Shown here in pieces: positions 1 to 7,214 of a stretch of DNA of 64,000 nt. The position numbers were made by a program, and so were the translations under genes. This DNA comes from Palsa-504 sp963753195. Lineage in GTDB: Bacteria > Actinomycetota > Actinomycetes > Streptosporangiales > Streptosporangiaceae. The DNA is taken from assembly GCA_963753195.1 (NCBI GenBank), contig CAVWBH010000007.1, forward strand, positions 186,001 to 250,000. Direction: 5' to 3'. Under the pieces are notes generated by a model, which was not told the origin of the DNA, did no database searches, and saw nothing but the letters and a program-made list of their open reading frames with translations. The stretch's first letter is position 1; every line of letters begins with the position of its first letter.

Positions 1-1
1 C

Positions 2-238
2 CTGAAGTACTACTTCAGCTACATGAAGGGGACCAACCCGGACGGCTCCCAGTATGACGACCCGGTGTACTACGCGAACTACTTCAACGGCGGCGACGCG
101 GTGCACCAGTTCGACCGCTACAGCTACGGGTGGTACCAGAGCCTGGGCTGCGTCGAGCTGCCTTTTGACGCGGCCAAGACCGCGTACTCCTACCTGTCCT
201 ACGGCAGCCTGGTCACGGTCATCGGCCCAGTGGCCTGA
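2..238 (+). CDS. L,D-transpeptidase (YkuD) domain protein, C-terminal fragment
   Basis: This is the last 78 residues of a protein whose start lies left of the window. The fragment carries the end of a YkuD catalytic domain. An F-D-R-Y-S-Y-G segment is followed by S-L-G-C-V-E-L-P, matching the family's SxGC[IV] active-site motif with its catalytic cysteine. A closing S-L-V-T-V-I-G strand follows. Enzymes of this family form 3-3 peptidoglycan cross-links or attach proteins to the wall outside the membrane. Glu replaces the usual Arg after the Cys-Val pair, as in a subset of actinobacterial members. Signal peptide and other domains cannot be seen. The gene ends just before a strong terminator. 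Confidence 0.8.
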   Translation: MKYYFSYMKGTNPDGSQYDDPVYYANYFNGGDAVHQFDRYSYGWYQSLGCVELPFDAAKTAYSYLSYGSLVTVIGPVA

Positions 239-246
239 AACGCGGT

Positions 247-276
247 GAAGGGGCGGCCCATCCGGGCCGCCCCTTC
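247..276. terminator. bidirectional hairpin terminator
   Basis: A perfect 13-bp inverted repeat (247-259 with 264-276) encloses a 4-nt ATCC loop. It ends in TTC on the plus strand and, because it is symmetric, in TTC on the minus strand. It sits between two convergent genes, so it can stop transcription from both. Confidence 0.85.
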
Positions 277-298
277 ATGCGTGCGTGACGTGTTGCCT

Positions 299-502
299 TT
301 ACAGCGGGTGGACTTCCTCCGCCTGCGGGCCCTTGGGACCGCGCCCCGCGGTGTACTCGACCCGCTGGTTCTCCTGGAGGGCGCGGAATCCGTCCATCTT
401 GATGGTGGAGTGGTGGACGAAGACGTCGGCGGTGCCGTCGTCGGGGGCGATGAAACCATAGCCCTTGTCCGAGTTGAACCACTTCACGGTGCCCTGAGGC
501 AT
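299..502 (-). CDS. cspA: cold-shock domain protein, CspA family
   Basis: This is a 67-residue single-domain cold-shock protein of normal family length. RNP1 (K-G-Y-G-F-I, residues 13-18) and RNP2 (V-F-V-H-H-S, residues 27-32) are intact, and the W-F-N at 8-10 supplies the usual aromatic platform. Such proteins bind single-stranded RNA or DNA and melt secondary structure in the cytoplasm. The ATG is preceded by AGGAG at 7-nt spacing. The gene runs towards the L,D-transpeptidase gene and shares its terminator. The 250 bp upstream has no gene, which leaves room for the long leader usual in this family. Confidence 0.95.
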   Translation of the reverse strand: MPQGTVKWFNSDKGYGFIAPDDGTADVFVHHSTIKMDGFRALQENQRVEYTAGRGPKGPQAEEVHPL

Positions 503-753
503 GTACTTCTCCTACTGTGACGATTTCGGGAGCGCACGGTCGTGTGTCCCGGGTTGCTGTAGCCACTGCCCATTGGGGCGGTCCGTTAACGGGCCGGGCG
601 TTCGGAAATCCAGGACGCCGGCGGCCAGAACTTCGCAGGCGTTGACACGTTCACGAACTTCGTACAACCGGGGTTTATTTAACCACTCTCAGCTACCGTT
701 GTCGTCCCAACCGGCCGAAATGCGTGTCGCAGGCCGCCCGCAGCACCCGCGCG
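503..753 (-). promoter_or_regulatory. non-coding leader and promoter region of the cold-shock gene
   Basis: No convincing gene is present between the cold-shock start codon and the end of the DUF2064 gene. The region holds the AGGAG ribosome site (near 510-514) and a more AT-rich patch around 655-690, the best place for a promoter reading leftwards. There are also small overlapping palindromes of the ACGAAGTTCGT/GTTCGTGAAC type near 649-664. Long structured leaders are typical of cspA-type genes, but no specific RNA thermosensor fold was proven. Confidence 0.35.
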
Positions 754-1434
754 TCATCCGGCGGGCACGAGCGGCGAAGCCTCCCGGCGGCCCAGGGCCT
801 GCACGCGGGCCGCGAAGCGGGACGCGGGGATCGCGGCGGCGATGCGCTCGGCTTCAGCGGCCGTATCCACGTCGGCCAGCTCGGGCAGCGGCATGACCCG
901 CAGCCGGGCCGCGTGCAGCCGGGCCAGCTGGAGCGCCCCGGTGTCCGGACGCGACATCGGCACGCCGAGCACGAGGGCCGGGTCAATATCACGCAGGCCG
1001 AGCAGCCAGAAGCCGCCGTCCTCGGCCATCCCGAACGTGGCATCCGCGGCGCCCGATACGAGCGGCCCGGCCGCCGCCGCCAGCAGCGCGGGCGTCACCT
1101 GCGGAGTGTCCATCCCGATCAGGACCAAGGGAGCGGAGCAGGTCGCCCGCGCGTCGGCCAGGGCCGCGGCGATGCGCTCATCGAGGCCGCCGCCGCGCTG
1201 GCCGATCACGTCGAAGCCGGGCGGCAGCCACGGCCCGGGCGAGCCGGCCAGGGCCAGGACCCGGCGGGCCACGCCGGCTGACGCCACCGCGGCCAGGGTA
1301 TCGGCCAGGGCCGCGGTGGCCAGCTCGGCCGCTTCCGCCGGGGTGTACGGCGGGGTGAGGCGGGTCTTGACCCGGCCTGGGACCGGCTCCTTGGCGATCA
1401 CCATGACCTGGGCCGCCAGCGCGTTACCCGGCAT
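754..1434 (-). CDS. DUF2064 / TIGR04282-type glycosyl- or nucleotidyltransferase
   Basis: This is a 226-residue Rossmann-like nucleotide-sugar transferase fold. The N-terminal A-K-E-P-V-P-G-R-V-K-T-R-L (about 14-26) is the hallmark loop of the DUF2064 family, which is related to CofC and MobA. G-M-D-T-P-Q (107-112) and E-D-G-G-F-W-L-L-G (138-146) are the remaining conserved blocks. Family members are often annotated as arsenosugar-type glycosyltransferases, and the true donor and acceptor are unknown. Its start overlaps the end of the upstream repeat ORF by 11 bp, so it is probably the last gene of a three-gene unit beginning at 2439. A second ATG at 1404 is also possible because the family core begins there. 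Confidence 0.85.
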   Translation of the reverse strand: MPGNALAAQVMVIAKEPVPGRVKTRLTPPYTPAEAAELATAALADTLAAVASAGVARRVLALAGSPGPWLPPGFDVIGQRGGGLDERIAAALADARATCSAPLVLIGMDTPQVTPALLAAAAGPLVSGAADATFGMAEDGGFWLLGLRDIDPALVLGVPMSRPDTGALQLARLHAARLRVMPLPELADVDTAAEAERIAAAIPASRFAARVQALGRREASPLVPAG

Positions 1435-1774
1435 CGGGCCACGATCCCGTCTCGAACCACGGTCCCGGTCCCGTCTCGGACCACGGTCCCGGTCCCGTCT
1501 CGGACCACGATCCGGTCTCGAACCGCGATCCCGTCTCCAGCCACGGCCCCGTCTCGAGCCGCAGGCCGGGCTCCGGCCAGGGCCCCGGGATCGCCGCGTC
1601 CGATCCCGATGTGCCGCCCGATCCCGGCGTGCCCCCGGATCCCGGGAGCGGCAGCCTGTACGCGGCGGGACGGCTGACCGGCCCGGGCAGCCCGGGCAGC
1701 CCGGCTGGTCCCAGGGCGCCGGCCCGCCGGTGCTTTCCGGTGTAGTCCGGGCCGATGCTGCGCGGGGCGTTCAT
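1424..1774 (-). CDS. hypothetical Gly/Pro-rich protein with Glu-Thr-Gly repeats
   Basis: This is a predicted 116-residue protein of no recognised family. The first 35 residues look ordinary. The rest is Gly/Pro/Ser-rich and ends in repeats of the type W-(S/F/L)-E-T-G-(S/P), encoded by 24-bp tandem units. Its ATG overlaps the TGA of the GT2 gene (ATGA at 1771-1774) and its end overlaps the next start. That arrangement argues for translational coupling and for a real gene, as does the very high third-position GC in the first part. The C-terminal half is probably disordered. It could instead be a gene whose tail was created by repeat expansion. Confidence 0.5.
   Translation of the reverse strand: MNAPRSIGPDYTGKHRRAGALGPAGLPGLPGPVSRPAAYRLPLPGSGGTPGSGGTSGSDAAIPGPWPEPGLRLETGPWLETGSRFETGSWSETGPGPWSETGPGPWFETGSWPDAG
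1446..1516. repeat. 24-bp tandem repeats inside the Gly/Pro-rich ORF
   Basis: Two units of 24 bp (1446-1469 and 1470-1493) differ by one base. A third, 23-bp unit (1494-1516) is slightly decayed, and looser copies continue to about 1560. They encode the W-S-E-T-G-P-G-P repeats of the overlapping ORF. Confidence 0.85.
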
Positions 1775-2439
1775 GACGCCGGCGACGCGATGGAGGCGAG
1801 CACACGGCGCATGTCGCGCACGGTGCGCACCGTGCCGCCGAGGGTCCCGGTGACCTTGGACTTCCCGGTCCGTGGGTAATACGGGACGTCGGTCTCGGCG
1901 ATCCGCCAGCCGGCCTGCGCGGCGCGAATCACCATTTCCAGCGGGTAGCCGAACCGGCGATCCGACATGGGCAGCGCGAGCAGCGCCTCCCGCCGGGCGG
2001 CCCGCATCGGGCCGAGATCGGTCACCGGGACGCCGATCCGGCGGCGCAGCTCGGCGGCCAGGACCCGGTTACCGATCCTGGCGTGCCAGGGCCAGGCGCC
2101 CTTGCCCTGGACCAAGCGCCGTCCCAGCATGAGGTCGGCCTGGCCGGAGGCCACCGGGCCGGTCACGGCGGGCAGGTCGCCCGGATCGAATGAGGCGTCG
2201 GCGTCCATGACGGCGACGATGTCACTGCTCGCCTCGAGCAGGCCGGCGTGACAGGCGGCACCGAAGCCACGCTGCGGGACGTGCACGACCCGGGCTCCGA
2301 AGCTCGCGGCGATCGCGGCGGAGTCGTCGGTAGAACCGTTGTCCGCCACGATCGGCCGGTAGCCGAGCGGCATCCGGGACAGCACCCAGGGCAGTGCGCC
2401 CGCCTCGTTGAGGCAGGGCAGGACCACGTCGATTTCCAT
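1771..2439 (-). CDS. family 2 glycosyltransferase (polyprenyl-phosphate sugar transferase-like)
   Basis: This 222-residue GT-A fold transferase begins M-E-I-D-V-V-L-P-C-L-N-E. The nucleotide-binding D-N-G-S-T-D-D (33-39) and the metal-binding D-A-D (79-81) are intact. The C-terminal Y-Y-P-R-T-G-K-S-K-V-T-G-T block is typical of the DPM/undecaprenyl-phosphate transferase subgroup. No membrane segment is evident, so it likely works at the inner face of the membrane. The ORF is open upstream to 2598, but the fold begins at the ATG at 2439, which is therefore preferred. It is divergent from the epimerase gene and overlaps the next ORF by 4 bp. Confidence 0.9.
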   Translation of the reverse strand: MEIDVVLPCLNEAGALPWVLSRMPLGYRPIVADNGSTDDSAAIAASFGARVVHVPQRGFGAACHAGLLEASSDIVAVMDADASFDPGDLPAVTGPVASGQADLMLGRRLVQGKGAWPWHARIGNRVLAAELRRRIGVPVTDLGPMRAARREALLALPMSDRRFGYPLEMVIRAAQAGWRIAETDVPYYPRTGKSKVTGTLGGTVRTVRDMRRVLASIASPAS

Positions 2440-2563
2440 GGCGCCTGACAGTACTGGCGCGGCAGGACGGGCCGGGCCGGAAAATGGCCCGCCCGGCCTT
2501 ACGAAGGTGTGACGGCATCGCGCGACGGGCGGGATGGCGGCCACCGCGTGCTTTGCTGCATAT

Positions 2564-3667
2564 ATGCGTGTTCTCGTAACCGGCGCGGCCGGGTTCATCG
2601 GATCTCATATCGCGGCGGGGCTGACGGAGGCGGGCCATGACGTCCGCGGCCTGGACTCCCTCTCGCCCGCCGTGCACGGCGGGCGGCCCGGCCATGTCCC
2701 GGGCGACCTGGTCGTCGGGGACATCCGAGATCCCGAGGCGGTAGACCACGCGCTGGCCGGGGTCGATGCGGTCTGCCACCAGGCGGCCATGGTCGGGCTC
2801 GGCGTGGACCTGTCCGACCTGCCCGTGTACGCGGACGTCAACGTCACGGGCACCGCCGTGCTGCTAGAGGCCATGGGACGCCACGGCATACCGCGGCTGG
2901 TGATCGCCTCCTCGATGGTCGTATACGGCGAGGGGGCCTATGACTGCGCGGCGCACGGCCGGGTCCGGCCGGCCCCGCGGCATCCCGCCGACCTGGCCGA
3001 GGGCCGTTTCGAGCCACGCTGCCCGGCCTGCGCCCAGCCGCTGAGCACCGCCACGGTCACCGAGGACGCGCCGCTCGACCCGCGCAACGCCTACGCCGCG
3101 AGCAAGGTCGCGCAGGAGCACCTGGCCGCGAGCTGGGCCCGGCTGACCGGCGGGGCCGCGGTCGGGCTCCGCTACCACAACGTGTACGGCCCCCGGATGC
3201 CCCGGGACACGCCGTACTCCGGGGTAGCCGCGATCTTCCGCTCCCGGCTGGAGCGCGGGGAACCGCCGCGGGTATTCGAGGACGGCGGCCAGCGGCGTGA
3301 CTTCGTGCACGTCCGAGACGTGGCCCAGGCCAACCTGCTGGCCCTGCAGGCGGTCAGCCGGGCGGCCGACGGCACCGCTCCCGCGGGGGCTGACGCCGGG
3401 GGGCTGCGCTGCTACAACGTCGCGAGCGGTGAGCCGCACACGGTGGGCGAGATGGCGGCGGCGCTGGCTGCGGCCTTCGATGGCGGGCTCAGGCCGGTGG
3501 TCACCGGCGAATACCGTCTCGGCGACGTCCGGCACGTCGTCGCCTCCCCCGCCGCCGCGGCCGCGGACCTGGGCTTCCGGGCCCAGACCGAGTTCGCCGA
3601 GGGCATGGCTGAATTCGCCCACGCGCCCCTGCGCGAGGCGGCCTCGCTCGCGGCCGCCCGCGCCTGA
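2564..3667 (+). CDS. NAD-dependent epimerase/dehydratase (dTDP-rhamnose 4-epimerase-like)
   Basis: This is a 367-residue extended short-chain dehydrogenase. The NAD motif G-A-A-G-F-I-G (7-13) opens the protein. Catalytic residues are Ser116/117 in I-A-S-S-M-V-V-Y-G and the Y-A-A-S-K dyad (Tyr177, Lys181). An inserted segment with C-P-A-C (153-156) resembles a zinc knuckle found in the dTDP-L-rhamnose 4-epimerase branch, so a 6-deoxyhexose substrate is the best guess. The chosen ATG gives the canonical N-terminus M-R-V-L-V-T-G. It is divergent from the GT2 gene with 124 bp between, and probably supplies the sugar that the local transferases use. Confidence 0.88.
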   Translation: MRVLVTGAAGFIGSHIAAGLTEAGHDVRGLDSLSPAVHGGRPGHVPGDLVVGDIRDPEAVDHALAGVDAVCHQAAMVGLGVDLSDLPVYADVNVTGTAVLLEAMGRHGIPRLVIASSMVVYGEGAYDCAAHGRVRPAPRHPADLAEGRFEPRCPACAQPLSTATVTEDAPLDPRNAYAASKVAQEHLAASWARLTGGAAVGLRYHNVYGPRMPRDTPYSGVAAIFRSRLERGEPPRVFEDGGQRRDFVHVRDVAQANLLALQAVSRAADGTAPAGADAGGLRCYNVASGEPHTVGEMAAALAAAFDGGLRPVVTGEYRLGDVRHVVASPAAAAADLGFRAQTEFAEGMAEFAHAPLREAASLAAARA

Positions 3668-3692
3668 CGCTCCGGCCCGCGTTACCGGCCTG

Positions 3693-4064
3693 TCACGACT
3701 CGCCCGGCGGCGGCCGGCCCGCGGGGTCCGGCGGGCCCGCGGGCGGCAGGTCCGCGTCGACCAGGACCGTGGATCCGGCCGGGCGGGTGATCGTGTCCTC
3801 GGTCTGCTCCCGCAGCCGCTCGAGCGACTCGCCGTCGCCGAGCGGGACAGTGGCTTCCAGGCGCGTGCTGGCCTGCACCTCGGGCAGGTCGAGGACCGCG
3901 TCGACCAGCTCCGCCCGGCGGCCCGGGGAGACGTGCCCGGACGCCGCGCGCAGCGAGGTACGGGCGGTTCCCTCGGCGCCCTGCGCCGTGGTGACCTCGG
4001 CCGCGGCGACCGTCTGGTCGCCGTCCTTGATCTCGATGTACCGGCTGCTATCTGATTCAGTCAT
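3693..4064 (-). CDS. hypothetical protein, 123 aa
   Basis: This is a small acidic protein starting M-T-E-S-D-S-S-R-Y-I-E-I-K-D-G, with an E-V-T-T-A-Q-G-A-E-G-T-A-R-T-S-L core and a Pro-rich tail. A GGAG sits 8-9 nt before the ATG (minus strand), which supports this start over the longer open frame. No signal peptide or membrane segment is seen. It looks like one of the small conserved actinobacterial proteins without known function. It lies downstream of the histidine kinase gene in the same direction, 218 bp away, so co-transcription is uncertain. Confidence 0.7.
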   Translation of the reverse strand: MTESDSSRYIEIKDGDQTVAAAEVTTAQGAEGTARTSLRAASGHVSPGRRAELVDAVLDLPEVQASTRLEATVPLGDGESLERLREQTEDTITRPAGSTVLVDADLPPAGPPDPAGRPPPGES

Positions 4065-4282
4065 GGCATGTCTCCAGCAAGATGGCGGTTCGCGACCGAC
4101 CCGGCGCGCCAGGGCCGCCGGCTTCGCCGCGGTCTGCGCTGATCTGCGCGGCGCGCACAGCCGCGCTGCTGCCTGAGGTCCCCCGTACAGGCTTGCCCTC
4201 GCCCGGGCGGGCGAAACGGGCAGCGGCGCGGGTTGCCACGGAGTCGTTCGGTATACCGGGACTGGACAGGCGCGGTCGCGGG

Positions 4283-5548
4283 TCAGTTCGCGTTGATGGC
4301 CCGGTGCTGGCCGGAGCCGTGCGGGCCGGAGCCGGCCGGGCGGCCGTGCGCGGTCCCGGGGCCGGTGCGGGTCGCCGCGGGCGCCCCCGGGCGGGCCAGC
4401 GGCAGCCTGATCAGGAACTGGCAGCCGGGGCCTGCGTTGCGTACGGCGATCTGGCCGGAGTGCGCCTCGACGATGCCGCGCGCGATCGACAGGCCGAGCC
4501 CGGCGCCTTCGGCGGGCCCCGGCGTGCGGGCCGACTCGCCGCGGAACGCCACGTCGAAGACGCGCGGCAGGTCGGCCTGCGGGATCCCGCCGCAGGCATC
4601 CGACACGCTCACGCACGCCATTCCGCTCTGCACCTCGGCCAGCACGTCGACGACGCCATCGGAGGGCGTGTGCCGGATCGCGTTGGTCACCAGGTTGCGC
4701 AGCGCGCGGCCCATCTCGGCGGTGTCGATGAACACGGGCATGCCGCGGACGGCGGCGCCGGTGAGCCGGACGCCCTTGGCCCGGGCCACCGGCTCGGCGC
4801 TGGCCACGACCTCGGCGACCACGTCCTCCAGCCCGACCATGCGCCGGGACAGCCGCAGCGCGCCGGCGTGGATCCGGGACAGCTCGAACAGGTCGTCGAT
4901 CATCAGGGTCAGCCGGTCCACCTCGCGGCGGATCTGCGTGTGGTACTGGGAGACCTCGCGCGGGTCAACCACGACCTGGTCCTCGAGGGCCTCGGCCATG
5001 GCCCGCAGGCCGGCCAGCGGGGTGCGCAGGTCATGGCTGACCCAGGCGACGAGCTCGCGCCGGCTGGCCTCCAGGGCCCGCTCCCGGGATCGGGCCTGGG
5101 CCAGGCGCTCGTAGGCGGCGGTGAGAGCCTCGGACAGTTCGGTCAGCTCGGCGGGCAAGGTCCGCTGCGGGGCGATGTAGACGCCGCTGTCGCCGGCGCT
5201 CTGGACCGCGGCGGAGATCGACTGGCTGGCCTTGATCAGCTGCCGGCCCACGACCAGGGCCACGATCAGCGCGGCCAGGCCCGCGATGGCCATCAGGTCC
5301 AGGATGACGTCCTGGTTGACCCCGCTCAGCATCCGGTAGGCGATGACGGCCACCCCGGCCATCGAGGTGAGCACCGAGACCAGCACCACCCCGGTGATCA
5401 TCACCCGGACCGAACGCCCGGCCAGCAGCCGCAGCGTGACGAGCCCGATCGCGCTGATGACCAGCGCGGCGACCAGGGTCCACAGCGAGACGAAGGCGAT
5501 GTCCGACGTGGCGATGTCAGCCGGCAGGCTCCACGCCAGGGTTCTCAC
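4283..5548 (-). CDS. two-component sensor histidine kinase (HisKA type)
   Basis: This is a 421-residue membrane kinase. Three or four hydrophobic segments occupy residues 18-100 with almost no extracytoplasmic domain. They are followed by a HAMP-like helix, then the H-box S-H-D-L-R-T-P (phospho-His172), N-box N-L-V-T-N-A-I-R-H, D-A-C-G-G-I and G-A-G-L-G-L-S-I-A-R. All catalytic boxes are present. The GTG start overlaps the TGA of the response regulator gene (GTGA), so the pair is translationally coupled. The lack of a large sensor domain suggests it reads a membrane or intramembrane signal. Its proximity to the sugar genes hints at cell-envelope control, but this is inferred. Confidence 0.93.
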   Translation of the reverse strand: MRTLAWSLPADIATSDIAFVSLWTLVAALVISAIGLVTLRLLAGRSVRVMITGVVLVSVLTSMAGVAVIAYRMLSGVNQDVILDLMAIAGLAALIVALVVGRQLIKASQSISAAVQSAGDSGVYIAPQRTLPAELTELSEALTAAYERLAQARSRERALEASRRELVAWVSHDLRTPLAGLRAMAEALEDQVVVDPREVSQYHTQIRREVDRLTLMIDDLFELSRIHAGALRLSRRMVGLEDVVAEVVASAEPVARAKGVRLTGAAVRGMPVFIDTAEMGRALRNLVTNAIRHTPSDGVVDVLAEVQSGMACVSVSDACGGIPQADLPRVFDVAFRGESARTPGPAEGAGLGLSIARGIVEAHSGQIAVRNAGPGCQFLIRLPLARPGAPAATRTGPGTAHGRPAGSGPHGSGQHRAINAN

Positions 5549-6261
5549 GCCGCCTCCGGCTCGTACCGGTACCCGACACCCCATACGGTGACGATGCGCC
5601 GGGGCAGGGTCGGGTCGGGCTCGAGCTTCTCGCGCAGCCGCCTGACGTGCACGGTGACCGTGGAAGTGTCCCCGAACGACCAGCTCCACACCTCGGTGAG
5701 CAGCTGCTCCCGGGTGAACGCCTTGCGCGGGTTGCGCATCAGGAAGACCAGCAGGTCATATTCCCGCGAGGTCAGCTGGATCAGCTTGCCGTCGGCCCGG
5801 ACCTCGTGCGCGGACAGGTCCACGACGAGATTGCCGTCGGTGATCCCGCCCAGGTCGCCCTGCTCCGGCAGGCCGGCCCCGCGGGAGCGGCGCAGCACCG
5901 AGCGCACCCGCAGGGCCAGTTCCCGCGGGCTGAACGGCTTGGTCACGTAGTCGTCCGCGCCGGTCTCGAAGCCGACCAGGCGGTCGGTCTCGTCGCCCAG
6001 CGCAGTCAGCATCACGACCGGGATCGGCCAGCGGGCGCGCAGCCTGCGGCACACCTCCAGGCCGTCCATGCCCGGCAGCATGAGGTCGAGGACGACCAGG
6101 TCGGGCGGCTGCTCGGCGATACGCCGCAGCGCCTCCTGCCCGTCGTGCACGCATTCGACCGTATGGCCGTCGCGGACGAGGTACCGGCCGACGACGTCCG
6201 CGACAGTCGGATCGTCGTCCACCACGAGGATCCGGCCGGGCGGATCGGGGTTCCTTACCAA
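5545..6261 (-). CDS. OmpR/PhoB-type response regulator
   Basis: The receiver domain shows V-V-D-D-D (about 13-17), phospho-acceptor Asp59 in V-L-D-L-M-L-P-G and the K-P-F-S lysine switch. A winged-helix output domain follows, with L-T-S-R-E-Y-D-L-L and V-W-G-V-G-Y-R-Y-E. Length (238 aa) is normal. The start is odd. In the receiver frame only TTG at 6261 gives a normal N-terminus, and its Shine-Dalgarno is weak. A much better AGGAG plus ATG (6289) lies just upstream in another frame. Either TTG is used or one base differs here. It is coupled to the kinase gene by GTGA. Confidence 0.9.
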   Translation of the reverse strand: MVRNPDPPGRILVVDDDPTVADVVGRYLVRDGHTVECVHDGQEALRRIAEQPPDLVVLDLMLPGMDGLEVCRRLRARWPIPVVMLTALGDETDRLVGFETGADDYVTKPFSPRELALRVRSVLRRSRGAGLPEQGDLGGITDGNLVVDLSAHEVRADGKLIQLTSREYDLLVFLMRNPRKAFTREQLLTEVWSWSFGDTSTVTVHVRRLREKLEPDPTLPRRIVTVWGVGYRYEPEAA

Positions 6262-6491
6262 GGCTGCCCGCCTTTGCGTCCCGCGCCATTGATCACTCCT
6301 ACAAGTTAAGGCGTAAACAGCCAGTGAAGCCAGCAAACAGGCTAAAAGCGGGCCGCCACGTCATCAGTACGTAAGCACAGTGACGATTCGCTAAGCGCCA
6401 GCCCGATCAGTCCGCGCCGGCCAGCGCCAGGCTGACACTGAGGGGTGTTCGGCCGGGCGGCCGACGATCGGGTTACCACGAAGGAGTCGGC

Positions 6492-7214
6492 GTGATCGGG
6501 GAGCTTTACGAGCACGCGCTGGCCGGCCGGATGCGGCCGGATGTCGAGCGCGCCGACGGCAGCCGCAGGCCGCTGCCGGTGGACGGCTGGCTGCAGGAGA
6601 GCCCCGGCGACAGGTCGCTGCTGGATCGCTGCGAGGGCCCGACCCTCGACATCGGCTCGGGACCGGGCCGCCTGACCGTGGCCCTGGCCGAGCGCGGCAT
6701 CCCGACCCTGGGCATCGACATCACGCCCTACGCCGTGGACCTGGCCCGCTCGTCCGGTGCCCTGGTCATGCTGCGGGACGTGTTCGGCCGCGTCCCGGGC
6801 ACGGGCCGGTGGATGACGGTGCTGCTGGCCGACGGGAACATCGGGATCGGCGGCGATCCGGCCGCGCTGCTGCGCCGGGCCGGGGAACTGCTCGCGCCGG
6901 AGGGCCGCGCCCTGGTCGAACTGGAGCCGCCCGGGTCGCCGCTGCGCCGGGAGCAAGTCCGGCTCTGCCACGCGGGCCGGGCCAGCGCGTGGTTCCCGTG
7001 GGCGTTCGTCGGCACAGACCAGATCCAGGACGTGGCCCGCGACGCCGGGCTGGGCGAAGCCGAGATCTGGACGGTCGACGGACGCTGGTTCGCGGCCATC
7101 ACGTCGGGCCAGGCTTCTCCCGGACGGACCGTTATGTCCGTCGTTACCGAATGCTTACAGTCCGGCCCGCAGCGGACCCCGCGGGGCGGCCAGCTGGCAC
7201 CCTACGCAGCATGA
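6492..7214 (+). CDS. class I SAM-dependent methyltransferase
   Basis: This 240-residue protein has motif I L-D-I-G-S-G-P-G-R (52-60) for S-adenosylmethionine binding and G-I-D-I-T-P-Y at the end of strand 2. The GTG start has AAGGAG at good spacing (6481-6486). The C-terminal 25 residues after the fold are low in structure. The end overlaps the membrane transferase start by ATGA, so both are made together. The substrate is unknown. In this context it may methylate a sugar, lipid or carrier made by the surrounding transferases. Confidence 0.85.
   Translation: MIGELYEHALAGRMRPDVERADGSRRPLPVDGWLQESPGDRSLLDRCEGPTLDIGSGPGRLTVALAERGIPTLGIDITPYAVDLARSSGALVMLRDVFGRVPGTGRWMTVLLADGNIGIGGDPAALLRRAGELLAPEGRALVELEPPGSPLRREQVRLCHAGRASAWFPWAFVGTDQIQDVARDAGLGEAEIWTVDGRWFAAITSGQASPGRTVMSVVTECLQSGPQRTPRGGQLAPYAA

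Noticed and set aside
4057..4239. Short minus-strand frame before the 123-aa protein gene
   Set aside because: It overlaps the true start and ribosome site of the hypothetical protein, and its composition is that of shadow frames.
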